From positions 1 to 64,000 of the IMG/VR virus record IMGVR_UViG_3300025570_000011: a stretch of DNA of 64,000 nt; one strand, 5' to 3'. Of the stretch, positions 42,354 through 52,245 are shown piece after piece. The stretch comes from a virus. How positions within the stretch are numbered: position 1 is the first letter of the stretch; every line of letters starts with the position of its first letter. The notes beneath the pieces were generated by a model. That model searched no databases, was not told where the DNA came from, and saw nothing but the letters and a program-made list of their open reading frames with translations. A program made the translations under genes and the position numbers.

Positions 42354-45101
42354 ATGGCAAACGAATTAAAATTTAAAAGTAACGTTAGTATAACAGGAAA
42401 CTTAAACTCCGCAAGTTTTTCAATTGATAAGTTTTCTGAAAATAATTTGCCATCCGGTGATCTTGTTGACGGTTCAATTATTTACAATAGTGATAGGAAT
42501 AGTATATTAATTTGGGATATTGTTGCGGCTGAATGGCAAAACGTTCTACCTTCTCAAGGCAGTGGAACGATTCAAGGAGTAAGTGCAACACAGGATATTA
42601 GAGCTACTAATGAAGGTGGAACCATCGCCGGCATTGCTCGAGGAGAAAACAGCGTTGACCTGCAAACATATCGAGTTTTAACCACACAGGTGGCAGCAGC
42701 ACCACGATCTGGTTTATTTGCAGGAAAAGAAAATGCGATACTTCAAAATTTCCCATCACTTGGCAACGCAAATCAAAGCGTAATTATTGGAGGCAATCAG
42801 AATAATGTTGATTCCGCTAATAACTGTGTAATAGCTGGAGGCCTTGAAAACTATACGGGAACTGGAACAAATTTATTTGTTGGCGGAGGAACAAAGAACT
42901 TTGTTAGAGATTGTAATTATGGCGCAATAATTGGTGGTAATAATAACCTTGTTACAGGAATTAACTCAGTTATATTAGGTGGTTCTCAAAATGAAGCCGA
43001 AGGTAACAATGCTGTTATATTAGGTGGAAGTGAAAATATAGCAAACGCGGGATATTCACTAGCATCTGGCAACTCTGCAGATTGTAATGGCTTTATTGGA
43101 GCTAGGGTTTTTGCAGATCAAACTAATGAACCACTCGTTGCAGCACATAATCAAGAGTTTGCTGTTCAAACACAGGAATTTACAATTATGGGTGGCGCAA
43201 ACCCTACAACAGCCAAACTTGGTATTGGCACTCAATTCCCAACTGAAACAATAGAAGCGCGTGGTAATATTTTATCAACAATCGCTGATGGTACGGAATC
43301 CACTTTAATAAGAGAGGGTGTTATTGAATTAAGAAGAGATACTGGGATTTCTTATATTGACTTTAAGCATGGAGATTATGATTATGATGCTCGTATTTCA
43401 AGTTCAATAGATGGCGGATTTAATTTAGACGTTGGCGGCGATGGTAATATTATTAATAATGCTTTTGTAATACGGCCTGATGGTAATGTTGGTATTGGAA
43501 AAAGTTTGCCAACAAGTAAACTTCAAATTTTAGATGGTAATATAGCACTGGAAACAACGGGTGGCAACAAAGGATTTATAACACAAGAAGGAACCGGACT
43601 TACTGCTGGTGTTGATACTGGTATCGGCCTTTGTGCAAGTGATGCTAGTTTACCAAGCCAAGGCCAAGGAGGAATAGGAGCAGATTTATTTGTTAATGAT
43701 CTTGGCTACACAATAGCAAGAGGTAAAGTACTTGCACTTGATGATGTTGAAATAAGAGGTCAAATACAAATTACTGCAGGAAACCCTGGCCTTAATAAAG
43801 TTTTAACATGTGACGCTGCAGGCGTTGCTACATGGGAAGCTTCTGGAGGAATTGGATCATCATTAACAGATTTACAAACAATTTATGTTTCTAAAGACGG
43901 AAATAACTTAAACAGCGGAACAAATATAGGTGAGCCAAAACTTACAATTTCAGCAGCTATATTGTCACTGGCGGGAGAATCAAATGCTCATACTATTCAA
44001 GTTCTTGATGACGGAATATATGAGGAGGAAATAACGTTAACGAGTTCCTTAAGTTTACACGCTCCTTTTGCTACGATAGTAGGCCAAATTGAACTTGGTG
44101 CATTTTCTCGCGTAAAGGTTGATAAACATTATTGGGGAGCTTCAACTTCAACAGATTTAGTAGTCTTAGGTCCAAATGCGTCAGTAGGTGTTGGAATCAC
44201 CGCTTCTTATGAAGCTAACTTGATGGATACACGAGGTATTACCGGAGGAGAAGGCACCACTAATGCGACGGCTATAAAACTATCCCAGGTTGGACAACCA
44301 ACACAATTCCATGTAAAAGTTGACACAATACGTCTTGGAGATCATCGAGGAATAACGATAACAGGAACCGGTGCTGGTCTGCATACTTTATATTTTAATA
44401 TTGATACTATTGAATTATACGCTACTAATGCTAAAGGAATTTTTACAGGATCGGGCGATACGTTTGGAGCTCAATATATTGGTACTATTGGAAACATTAT
44501 AACTAAGAGTGGAACTAATCATGCTGGCATACATATGGTTACAACTGCTAATGCTACAGTTAATGTTAAATGCAATGAACTTAGTATATCTGGCACTAGC
44601 GCGACTTCTTATAGAATTTTAGATGACTTTGCTGGAGATCCAGACGAAGGTGAGCTATATATTAGTTGTAATAATATAGTTACTGACAATCGAGAAGGAA
44701 CGCCTGCATATGAAAATTCTAATTTAAGTTCTGGAGGAACGCCTGGAACGGCTCTTTCAGGAACTGTTGCTGGAGGTTCAGGTTCAACTGAAATCTTTGT
44801 TAATGGCGATGGTTCTACAAGAATGATTGTTCCAATTGATACTACATGGATGTTCACTACTTTAATTGCAGGAAGGTCTGCAACAGAAAGCGCAGGATAT
44901 AAAATTGAAGGAGTTATTAAAAACGACGGAGGTACAACAAGTTTAGTTGGAACTGCGATTAAGACCGTGTTTGGTGAAGATGATCCTGCATGGGATGCAA
45001 CAGTGAATGCTAATAACACTGCACTAACATTTCTTGTAACTGGTGACAGCACTGATTCTGTTAACTGGTCTGCAACCGTTAATAAAACAGAAGTTAATTA
45101 A
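42354..45101 (+). CDS. Tail fibre with GG repeats and beta-helix domain
   Basis: A 915-residue fibre. Residues 1-90 match the N-terminus of the 39802 product. IIGG..N repeats run to about 250, then a region with KLGIGT..P and GNVGIGK motifs typical of fibre shafts (about 285-400). Residues ~505-790 form a right-handed-helix-like domain starting IYVSKDGNNLNSG, paralogous to the one in the 23423 product, which could be a polysaccharide-binding or cleaving domain; no catalytic residues can be named. The final ~110 residues are a small separate domain. It is followed with no gap by an LRR protein. Confidence 0.7.
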   Translation: MANELKFKSNVSITGNLNSASFSIDKFSENNLPSGDLVDGSIIYNSDRNSILIWDIVAAEWQNVLPSQGSGTIQGVSATQDIRATNEGGTIAGIARGENSVDLQTYRVLTTQVAAAPRSGLFAGKENAILQNFPSLGNANQSVIIGGNQNNVDSANNCVIAGGLENYTGTGTNLFVGGGTKNFVRDCNYGAIIGGNNNLVTGINSVILGGSQNEAEGNNAVILGGSENIANAGYSLASGNSADCNGFIGARVFADQTNEPLVAAHNQEFAVQTQEFTIMGGANPTTAKLGIGTQFPTETIEARGNILSTIADGTESTLIREGVIELRRDTGISYIDFKHGDYDYDARISSSIDGGFNLDVGGDGNIINNAFVIRPDGNVGIGKSLPTSKLQILDGNIALETTGGNKGFITQEGTGLTAGVDTGIGLCASDASLPSQGQGGIGADLFVNDLGYTIARGKVLALDDVEIRGQIQITAGNPGLNKVLTCDAAGVATWEASGGIGSSLTDLQTIYVSKDGNNLNSGTNIGEPKLTISAAILSLAGESNAHTIQVLDDGIYEEEITLTSSLSLHAPFATIVGQIELGAFSRVKVDKHYWGASTSTDLVVLGPNASVGVGITASYEANLMDTRGITGGEGTTNATAIKLSQVGQPTQFHVKVDTIRLGDHRGITITGTGAGLHTLYFNIDTIELYATNAKGIFTGSGDTFGAQYIGTIGNIITKSGTNHAGIHMVTTANATVNVKCNELSISGTSATSYRILDDFAGDPDEGELYISCNNIVTDNREGTPAYENSNLSSGGTPGTALSGTVAGGSGSTEIFVNGDGSTRMIVPIDTTWMFTTLIAGRSATESAGYKIEGVIKNDGGTTSLVGTAIKTVFGEDDPAWDATVNANNTALTFLVTGDSTDSVNWSATVNKTEVN

Positions 45102-46709
45102 ATGGCAGCATATTTAAAAGGAGTAGAAACAAATGGTGTTGTCGAGTTTAGTTTAAAAGATGACGCTAAAACTAATACAACTGTCATTAGAAATAACGGT
45201 ATTATAACAACTATTAGAGCTGCGGAAATATTAGAAGGCGACGGTTTTAAAGCAGATACTACTGTAAAAAAGTTAATTATAGGATCGGATGTAAAAGAAC
45301 TTGAAACTAGATGTTTTCAAAATTGTACAGGTCTTACAGGAAGTTTAAATATACCTAATTCAGTTTATACTATTGGCGGCAATGCCTTTCAAAATTGTGC
45401 AGGTCTTACAGGAAATTTAAATATACCAAGTGGTATAAAATACCTAAAAAGGGTTTGTTTTGACGGTTGCTCTGGATTTACTGGAACTTTAACTTTTGAA
45501 GGTTCTAATATTGATATAATAAGCGAGTATGCTTTTCGCAATTGCACTGGCTTCACTGGTTCATTAACTATCCCAGATAGTGTTACGAGTATTGAAAGAG
45601 ATGCCTTTAACAATTGCGGTGGCTTCACTGGCGATTTAGTAATTCCAGAAGGCGTTGAGTCTCTTGGGCCTAGGTGTTTTCAAAATGCAGGTTTTGATGG
45701 AACTTTAACTCTTCCAAGTACTTTAAAAGATATCGGCATCTCCGCCTTCTTCGGCACTTCTTATACTGGCGATTTAGTAATTCCAGAAGGCGTAGAATCT
45801 ATTGGTAATACTTCTTTTAGAGATTCCGCATTCACTAATAGTTCGCTTACTATACCAAGTACTGTTACATATGTTGGCAACGGAGCATTTCGAAATTCAG
45901 GATTCTCTGAGTTATATATTAATTGCCCAGCCGCAATTTTTAACAACCCAGTTCCGGTAGAGACTCGTAACACCTTCCTTGACATGTCCAACCTCACCAA
46001 CATATATGTGGATTATCAATATTTTTCAGAATACACTACCGAATTTAGTCAGACTACTGCAAATGTAAGTTTTTATAATTTGCCTTTAACGCCAACAATA
46101 TTTTATGATAATAACAATATTGAAATTGGATCTATAACAACAGATATTCCAGCCAACTTCACCGGCGCTGGACAAAACGAAAATATATTTTATATATCAA
46201 TTGGAACAACATGTACAAGTATTGGTCAGAATGCTTTTAGTAACGGTCCTTTAGGCGGAGACTTAATAATTCCTTTAACGGTGACTGATCTTTTTGACAA
46301 TTGTTTTAGAAACTGCCTTAATATTACATCATTAACTTTAAATGAGGGTTTAATAAATATAGGTGAAGGCGCTTTTGCTGAAAATGATCAATTCACCAAT
46401 AATGTGGTAACCATTCCAAATAGCGTTGAAACTATTGGCATTGGTGCTTTCTATACCTGCACAAGCCTTACATCAATGACTATTGGAACTGGTGTGCAGA
46501 CTATTGGTCCGGTCGCATTTCTAGGTTGTTCAAGCTTAACTACATTTAATTGTTATGTAAGTAAGACAATTGTTGATGCTGCCACCCAAATATTAGATAA
46601 TTGCACATCTTTAACAGAGATTCATGTTCGTTCAAGCGATGCTTCATGGACTGCAGGACCTGGGCTTGTTATTGGTAATATAACCGTTGAAGTAATTAAA
46701 GATTTATAA
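45102..46709 (+). CDS. BspA-type leucine-rich-repeat protein A
   Basis: A 535-residue protein made almost wholly of LRR_5 units (AFQNCxxLTGxLxIP and ..V..IG), in two arrays split by a short linker near 305-350. It starts directly after the fibre stop. The N-terminus (YLKGVETNGVVEFSL) resembles the start of the 46719 and 48051 products (FRGEITNGVAEFNF and FKAGPAVDGVSELNL), so the three probably attach alike. BspA-type repeats in bacteria mediate adhesion; in a virion they would serve as receptor-binding tips. Confidence 0.7.
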   Translation: MAAYLKGVETNGVVEFSLKDDAKTNTTVIRNNGIITTIRAAEILEGDGFKADTTVKKLIIGSDVKELETRCFQNCTGLTGSLNIPNSVYTIGGNAFQNCAGLTGNLNIPSGIKYLKRVCFDGCSGFTGTLTFEGSNIDIISEYAFRNCTGFTGSLTIPDSVTSIERDAFNNCGGFTGDLVIPEGVESLGPRCFQNAGFDGTLTLPSTLKDIGISAFFGTSYTGDLVIPEGVESIGNTSFRDSAFTNSSLTIPSTVTYVGNGAFRNSGFSELYINCPAAIFNNPVPVETRNTFLDMSNLTNIYVDYQYFSEYTTEFSQTTANVSFYNLPLTPTIFYDNNNIEIGSITTDIPANFTGAGQNENIFYISIGTTCTSIGQNAFSNGPLGGDLIIPLTVTDLFDNCFRNCLNITSLTLNEGLINIGEGAFAENDQFTNNVVTIPNSVETIGIGAFYTCTSLTSMTIGTGVQTIGPVAFLGCSSLTTFNCYVSKTIVDAATQILDNCTSLTEIHVRSSDASWTAGPGLVIGNITVEVIKDL

Positions 46710-46718
46710 TATAAAGAA

Positions 46719-47444
46719 ATGAGTAATCTATTTAGAGGCGAAATAACAAATGGTGTAGCTGAATTTAACTTTGGTGAAGAGCTTAAAGGCGAATGGCCAA
46801 CAACCGTATTTCTTAATGGCGTAGTTGATCAAACTTTTTTTGGCGAAGAATATCCTGATGGAGGAGTATTAAATCCGATTGATCATGGTAACGTTGGAGA
46901 TAAAGTTACATTTGTTATAGGTAATAAAGTTAAAACTCTTAACAAGATTAATTCTGGAGGAGGATTATTTGATTCTGACATTACAATACCAGCTGGTATT
47001 CCAGATAGTGTTACGACTATTGGGAATAGTGCTTTTCAGAATTGCCCTTTCTTTACAGGTTCATTAATAATCCCAGATAGCGTTACAACTCTTGAATCCG
47101 TTTGTTTTAATTCGTGCACGGGCTTCACTGGTTCATTAACAATTCCAGATAGCGTAACAAGTATTGCCAATGGCGCTTTTGGTGGGTGCTCTGGTTTAGG
47201 CCCATCTTTAACTATTGGGCGTAACGTAGCAAGCATTGGCACTAGTGCATTTCAATCATGCTCTAATATATCTAATGTTAATTGTTATATTGAAAAAAGT
47301 ATTTTAGACCAAGGCGCTATATTATTAAACACCGCCGTTACAACTATTCATGCTCGTTCAACCGACTCTTCTTGGACTGCCGGAGCTGGCCAAACTATTG
47401 CAAGTAAGAGTAATATAGAAGTAATCAAAGATTTACCAGGTTAA
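46719..47444 (+). CDS. BspA-type leucine-rich-repeat protein B
   Basis: A 241-residue short version of the preceding gene: a similar N-terminus, about five LRR_5 units (residues ~85-190) and the same C-terminal cap with ARSTDSSWTAG and IEVIKDL found at the end of the 45102 product. It is probably a duplicate that has lost repeats. Confidence 0.7.
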   Translation: MSNLFRGEITNGVAEFNFGEELKGEWPTTVFLNGVVDQTFFGEEYPDGGVLNPIDHGNVGDKVTFVIGNKVKTLNKINSGGGLFDSDITIPAGIPDSVTTIGNSAFQNCPFFTGSLIIPDSVTTLESVCFNSCTGFTGSLTIPDSVTSIANGAFGGCSGLGPSLTIGRNVASIGTSAFQSCSNISNVNCYIEKSILDQGAILLNTAVTTIHARSTDSSWTAGAGQTIASKSNIEVIKDLPG

Positions 47445-47451
47445 TAAAATA

Positions 47452-47459
47452 AATAAATA
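47452..47459 (+). promoter_or_regulatory. Probable late promoter, variant AATAAATA
   Basis: One mismatch, with 5 bases to the ATG at 47465, the commonest spacing of exact boxes. Confidence 0.45.
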
Positions 47460-47464
47460 ATAAT

Positions 47465-48049
47465 ATGAAATATGCTATAACACAGTCTTACGATGACGAA
47501 GTAGAAAAGCTAATTGTAATTGTACAAGATACGCCTTTACCTGAAGAAGATGGTTTGGAATCATATGAAATTTCTGATGAAGAAGCGACAACAATAGAAA
47601 ACTCAAATAGTTCTCGATGGTTTATATATGAAGGAGTTTTAAAAAGTCTTCAGGAAATAATTGAAATACAACAAGCTAATATTATTTCTAATAAAGTGGC
47701 TGAAGTTGGAGTTGAAGCTGGTAAAGAATATCTTAGAGAATTTTTTGCTCGTAAGAGATATCAAGTAGAGGTTGGGGGTATTACTGTTAGCGACCTCGAT
47801 GTTAGAACAGACCGCTTTACCGTTGATCGTATTTACCAATCACGAGTTCTTGCTAAAGAAGACGCTACATTTACTACAGATTGGAAACTAGGAGATAACA
47901 ATTTTGTATCATTAGATGCGCCAACGCTTATTAGTATTGCAGATGGAGTAACTCAACATCTTAAAGATTCATTTACTAGAGAAAAAGAAATTAATGATTT
48001 AATTAATAGTGCAGTTACGGTTGAAGACTTACAGGCTATAACGTGGTAA
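47465..48049 (+). CDS. Fibre-associated protein with DUF4376-like C-terminus
   Basis: A 194-residue protein. The C-terminal half (FTTDWKLGDNNFVSLDAPTL, then IADGVTQHLKDSFTREKEI) resembles the DUF4376 domain found in phage fibre-assembly proteins. The N-terminal half contains a helical EIIEIQQANIIS segment. It lies between two LRR adhesins, so it may be their chaperone or connector. Confidence 0.6.
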   Translation: MKYAITQSYDDEVEKLIVIVQDTPLPEEDGLESYEISDEEATTIENSNSSRWFIYEGVLKSLQEIIEIQQANIISNKVAEVGVEAGKEYLREFFARKRYQVEVGGITVSDLDVRTDRFTVDRIYQSRVLAKEDATFTTDWKLGDNNFVSLDAPTLISIADGVTQHLKDSFTREKEINDLINSAVTVEDLQAITW

Positions 48050-48050
48050 T

Positions 48051-51000
48051 ATGAGTAATAGAGTATTTAAAGCAGGGCCTGCTGTTGATGGCGTATCCGA
48101 GCTCAACTTGGGTTATGACACTCTAACGCCTACTATTGTTTTTAATGGAACCGATCATCCTACGATTTATAATGGAGACATTCCTGCCGATGCGCATAAT
48201 GAAGGTTCTGCTGGGCCAAATTTCGTAACAAGTTTAATCCTTGGTACTTCTTGTACATCTATAGGCGATAACGCATTTAAATGGTGTAATAACTTAGCCA
48301 TGACGAATTTAATTATTCCTGATGGCGTTACATCTATTGGCGTAAATGCATTTACTGACAGCCCTTTAATAACAGGAAACATTTTTATTCCTGATAGCGT
48401 TACATCTATTGGTACGGGTTCATTCAACCAATTGGGAATAAATGGATCTATAACTTTAAGTAATAATATAGAAAGTATCGGAAATTTGACTTTTTATGGA
48501 AATAATACTATAACAGGAGATCTTATTATTCCTGATAGTGTTAAAAGTATAGGTTCCTTTGCTTTTCTAAACACAGGAACTGCTCAATCAAAATTACAAA
48601 ATGAATTAATTTTAGGAAATTCTTTAGAATCTTTGGGTGCCTCTGCATTTTCCGGTAGAGGTTGGTCAGGTAATTTAGATATACCTGACACACTTACTCC
48701 TTCCAGTGGTAACTGTTTTGGCGATAATTATTTTTCATCTATTAATATTAATATACCAGCATCTGGTTGGGCTACCTTTTCCAACTTAACTTCTCTTAAA
48801 TATGTTAATGTTGGCACCGATCATATTTCTGGATATGACGCTGCATGGAGAACTACTAACGGTATAGCAGCATCAGTTGAAATAAGAGATTTAAATAAAT
48901 TTCATATTACTTGGAATGACAGCAGTGGTGGATTTCCAAAGACCGTGCTAGCACTATTTAATAATGAAGACTTAACCGCTGAAAGTGTTCGATATGAATG
49001 GTTATGGGATAGCACCGGCCAAACCGTTACAGAAGGTTCCACTTTTCTTTCTCCGAAATTTTTAGGAGTAGGAGATGTTAAATCAGAACATTGGCTTCAA
49101 ACTACGATTAGCGACCAAACTCCAAGATATACTGGCTTAACTACTATTGATTTAAATGGTTCTGGACCACTTGTTAAAAGTTTAGATATAAGTCAAGTTC
49201 GATGGCCACTTAAAAGAATAATATTAGAAGATGTTTCTAATTGGATTCCTGAAGAACCGCTTATGAAAGTCAAGATAATAGACGGCTTTAAAAACTTTAC
49301 TATTACCAATAACCCTTCTTTAACAGAATTAAAATTTGATTTAAAAGGTGGCGCTGATATTAGGGACAACTCTTCTGCAGATAATGGCGTAATAAAAATA
49401 AGTGGGATGAGCGCTTTAACTGATATATCCTTTTCAAACCCAGTAGAACATTGGGAAGATAGGAGCTATGATGTTTTAGAGGTTAACACTTTTGAAATAT
49501 CAAATTGTAATGCACTAACTGGAACATTAGATTTACGGCAAATTACAGTAGATGTAAATCCTGCAGATACGCCTACGGCTGCACCGCCCACACCCCTGAC
49601 AGAATTTGTAACTATTAGAGATCCAGGTAACACAACTGATACTACCAGCTTTGGAGATGTATCATACGCGTATCAGATTGGTAAGTATGCAATAAGAGAA
49701 ACGGACATCGATGCTTATAATGCGGACCCAGCAAATGCTGGTACATTACAGATTACACTAACCGAGCGTGGTGATGATAAGCCCGCTACAAATGTATCTT
49801 GGAATGAAGCTGCTCGTTATGTTAACTGGCTTAATACAAGAGAAGGCGAGCAGGGCGCATATAAATTTACTACAAACGGAGTTAATGATGATATTGCTCT
49901 TTGGAGTAGTGCTGAAGCTTGGCAAACCGACGGCGAAAATCTATTCAGACATAAAGATGCAAAGTATTTCCTACCAAGTGAAGATGAGTGGTATAAGGCA
50001 GCTTATTATAAGAGTGGAGGTACTAATGCTGGTTATTGGTTATATCCAACAGGAAGTGATACTGATCCAGTACCAACAGCTGGTAGTACAATAACAGGAG
50101 AGGCTGTTTATAATCAAACGACTGGTCAAGGTCCTGCTGATGTTGATAACGCTGGCGGTCTTAGTCCGTATGGTACGATGGGTCAAGGAGGCAATACATA
50201 TGAGTGGTGTGAGAGTGCTTTTGATGGTACGAATGATTCTACTACTGAGTCGCGGGCGGCCCGCGGCGGCGACTGGGACGACGGCGCAGTTTCAGTTCCG
50301 CCCGCCCAAAACTTGCAGTCGGGCGTCCGCGCACAATATCCCCCGGGCGGCGAGAGCACCTCCATCGGTTTTCGTGTCGCAAAAGTATATGACAGATTTA
50401 CTTCAGAGTTTGGAATGAATCTTACCGATAATACTGGAATAACTTACCTGGCTTTAGGCAGCGGATATAATACAAAGCACACTTTAAACTTAAGAGGATG
50501 TACTAACCTTACTGGGTTTTATTCTTTTGATCCAAAGACGCTTACTATATCAGGAGTAAATGATTGGTCTGATTGTAATTTTTCCGGAGAAAATCTTTTA
50601 GATATTTCCCGATTTGTTAAAGGAGATCCTGAAAAAGAAGCTTATCAAAACCGAGCTAAATTACACGGGAACTCTGTGTGGGACACCACCGGATTAACAG
50701 AAGAAACTATAGAAAACGCGCTGGCTAACAACTTTATCTTTGCGGGCGCCACATATGTTATTTATAGAATTAATTGTGGAGGTCCATTAGTAACATCCAT
50801 TGATAATTATATGGATTGGGAAGCGGATAATACAATTAATACAACATATCTAACAGCTGCCTCTAATAACATATTCACTCCCGGTGGTACGCCGACTTAT
50901 ACTTTTGATTCTTCAGTACCAGCATCAACGCCTGAAGAGGTTATTCATACTGAACGATATGATGAAATGACCTATAATTTTCCAGTATCAAATGGTGAGT

Positions 51001-51254
51001 ATGAAGTCAGATTATATTTTGCTGAATTATTCAATGGGATTACTAGCGCAGGGCAACGCTTGTTTCAAGTTAAAATTAATGGCGTGACCAAATTACTTGA
51101 TTTTGATAGATTTGCTGAGGCGGGCAGTATATTATATAAAGGAATAACAAAATCCTTTAATATCTCTACTAATAACGAATTATTAACAATTGAATTTATT
51201 AATAATGTAGAAAATTGTGCAATTAATGCTATTGAAATCATTGATTTAAACTAA
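48051..51254 (+). CDS. Multi-domain adhesin: BspA-type LRR, FGE-type domain, malectin
   Basis: A 1067-residue protein carrying the same modules as the 33062 product in another order. LRR_5 units occupy about 60-270, an irregular repeat region 285-510, one FGE/SUMF1 domain about 517-780 and a malectin-like domain about 902-1067 (YRINCGG, then YEVRLYFAELF). The FGE domain ends in ARGGDWDDG...GFRVAK, encoded by the GC-rich tract 50247-50380, the second putative variable region. Just before it, the TAGSTITGEAVYNQT and SPYGTMGQGGNTYEW segments are nearly identical to those of the second FGE domain of the other adhesin. Receptor binding is the likely role. Confidence 0.8.
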   Translation: MSNRVFKAGPAVDGVSELNLGYDTLTPTIVFNGTDHPTIYNGDIPADAHNEGSAGPNFVTSLILGTSCTSIGDNAFKWCNNLAMTNLIIPDGVTSIGVNAFTDSPLITGNIFIPDSVTSIGTGSFNQLGINGSITLSNNIESIGNLTFYGNNTITGDLIIPDSVKSIGSFAFLNTGTAQSKLQNELILGNSLESLGASAFSGRGWSGNLDIPDTLTPSSGNCFGDNYFSSININIPASGWATFSNLTSLKYVNVGTDHISGYDAAWRTTNGIAASVEIRDLNKFHITWNDSSGGFPKTVLALFNNEDLTAESVRYEWLWDSTGQTVTEGSTFLSPKFLGVGDVKSEHWLQTTISDQTPRYTGLTTIDLNGSGPLVKSLDISQVRWPLKRIILEDVSNWIPEEPLMKVKIIDGFKNFTITNNPSLTELKFDLKGGADIRDNSSADNGVIKISGMSALTDISFSNPVEHWEDRSYDVLEVNTFEISNCNALTGTLDLRQITVDVNPADTPTAAPPTPLTEFVTIRDPGNTTDTTSFGDVSYAYQIGKYAIRETDIDAYNADPANAGTLQITLTERGDDKPATNVSWNEAARYVNWLNTREGEQGAYKFTTNGVNDDIALWSSAEAWQTDGENLFRHKDAKYFLPSEDEWYKAAYYKSGGTNAGYWLYPTGSDTDPVPTAGSTITGEAVYNQTTGQGPADVDNAGGLSPYGTMGQGGNTYEWCESAFDGTNDSTTESRAARGGDWDDGAVSVPPAQNLQSGVRAQYPPGGESTSIGFRVAKVYDRFTSEFGMNLTDNTGITYLALGSGYNTKHTLNLRGCTNLTGFYSFDPKTLTISGVNDWSDCNFSGENLLDISRFVKGDPEKEAYQNRAKLHGNSVWDTTGLTEETIENALANNFIFAGATYVIYRINCGGPLVTSIDNYMDWEADNTINTTYLTAASNNIFTPGGTPTYTFDSSVPASTPEEVIHTERYDEMTYNFPVSNGEYEVRLYFAELFNGITSAGQRLFQVKINGVTKLLDFDRFAEAGSILYKGITKSFNISTNNELLTIEFINNVENCAINAIEIIDLN
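50247..50380 (+). other. Putative DGR variable region 2
   Basis: GC-rich tract encoding residues ~733-777. It shares its first 10 and last 14 bases with the tract at 35141. After the common TTGCAGTCG the two tracts align for 16 codons without a gap: most codons differ at positions 1 and 2, and only three adjacent codons differ at position 3. That is opposite to normal divergence and fits adenine-directed mutagenesis of AAC codons. It is six codons longer than tract 1 in the middle, so the two may use different templates. Confidence 0.65.
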
Positions 51255-51272
51255 TAATATCTTATTTTATTA

Positions 51273-51301
51273 TTTACAAATGCTAGTTTATGTGATATAA
51301 T
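51273..51301 (+). promoter_or_regulatory. Sigma70-type promoter for uvsE, leaderless spacing
   Basis: TTTACA, 17-base spacer, TATAAT. The ATG at 51308 is 7 bases after the last base of the -10, so the expected +1 is the start codon itself. Confidence 0.75.
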
Positions 51302-51307
51302 AGTTAT

Positions 51308-52237
51308 ATGAGATTAGGTTTAGTATGTATTAGTGAGATCCTCCGTTCAAAAGAAAAACTGCATAGTCGAGCAATGACTCGTAAAAGGTTTTTAACTGAA
51401 GATAGAGCCGTAAGTACGGTTGAGCTATCGGCTCGTATTGCACATAATGTTTTAGTCCTATCTAAAACGATTCAGACATGCCATGAAAATGGAATTGGCC
51501 ATCTTCGTGTAAGCAGCAGTATGTTTCCTCTTGTCACGGATGAGACTTTAAAATTATCATATGAAGATCTTCCTGATATTGATTCTATTATATCAGGGTT
51601 AGGAAAAGCAGGAGATCTTGCTCGACAATATGATATTACTTTAAGTTGCCATCCTTCTCAATTTAACGTATTAGCAAGTCTTAGTGAAGATACTATTCGT
51701 CGAAGTATACTTCAATTAAATCATGAGAGTCAAGTTCTTGATTGGCTAGGTTGCAAATCTGATTATAGTTCGCCAATGTGTTTACATCTAAATAGATCGC
51801 CAGGCGTAGAAGAATTTACCACTCAGTATTTTGATAGATTTTGTGAAGGCTTTTTCCGGTGTTCCAAAGGAGTTCAGAATCGTTTAGTATTAGAAAACGA
51901 AGACAAAGGGTATTGGTCATGCCAAAACTTATATAATACGTTTAATGGTTTTATTCCATTTGTTTATGATAACCTTCATGACCAATGTAATCCTTCGTCA
52001 ATACCATATTCAGATCAATGGGCTAAGTTATTCAAAGAAACTTGGGGAGTACATACACCAGTTTTCCATTGGAGCGAAGGTATAGATGGATCTAATAAGC
52101 ACGCAGATTATTTTACTCATGTCCCAGTTGTTGTTCAATTAAACAAAGATGTTACTTGGGAATGTGAAGTAAAATCTAAAGATAAAGCTATCTGTAAAAT
52201 TAAAGATGATAAGAAATTTCTGGAAGCTGAAGTATAA
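51308..52237 (+). CDS. uvsE: UV-damage endonuclease UvsE/UVDE
   Basis: A 309-residue TIM-barrel nuclease that cuts 5' of UV photoproducts and other lesions to start alternative excision repair. Recognisable parts: MRLGLVCISE, GIGHLRVSSSMFPL, LSCHPSQF (metal-ligand His), CLHLNRSP, RLVLENEDKGYWS (metal-ligand Glu), FVYDNLHDQCN (Asp and His) and VFHWSEG. All expected metal-ligand strands are present and length is normal for the family. Such a gene suits a phage living in sunlit water. It has its own early-type promoter, separate from the late fibre genes before it. Confidence 0.9.
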   Translation: MRLGLVCISEILRSKEKLHSRAMTRKRFLTEDRAVSTVELSARIAHNVLVLSKTIQTCHENGIGHLRVSSSMFPLVTDETLKLSYEDLPDIDSIISGLGKAGDLARQYDITLSCHPSQFNVLASLSEDTIRRSILQLNHESQVLDWLGCKSDYSSPMCLHLNRSPGVEEFTTQYFDRFCEGFFRCSKGVQNRLVLENEDKGYWSCQNLYNTFNGFIPFVYDNLHDQCNPSSIPYSDQWAKLFKETWGVHTPVFHWSEGIDGSNKHADYFTHVPVVVQLNKDVTWECEVKSKDKAICKIKDDKKFLEAEV

Positions 52238-52240
52238 ATA
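52233..52240 (+). promoter_or_regulatory. Late promoter nested in the uvsE stop codon
   Basis: Exact TATAAATA whose TAA (52235-52237) is the uvsE stop. There are 5 bases to the ATG at 52246, so the predicted +1 is the start codon. Confidence 0.75.
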
Positions 52241-52245
52241 AGTTT

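Noticed and set aside
33062-51254. Reverse transcriptase and template repeat for the suspected DGR
   Set aside because: I looked for a YxDD reverse transcriptase and for a copy of the GC-rich tract with AAC runs, and found neither. They must be elsewhere if they exist.
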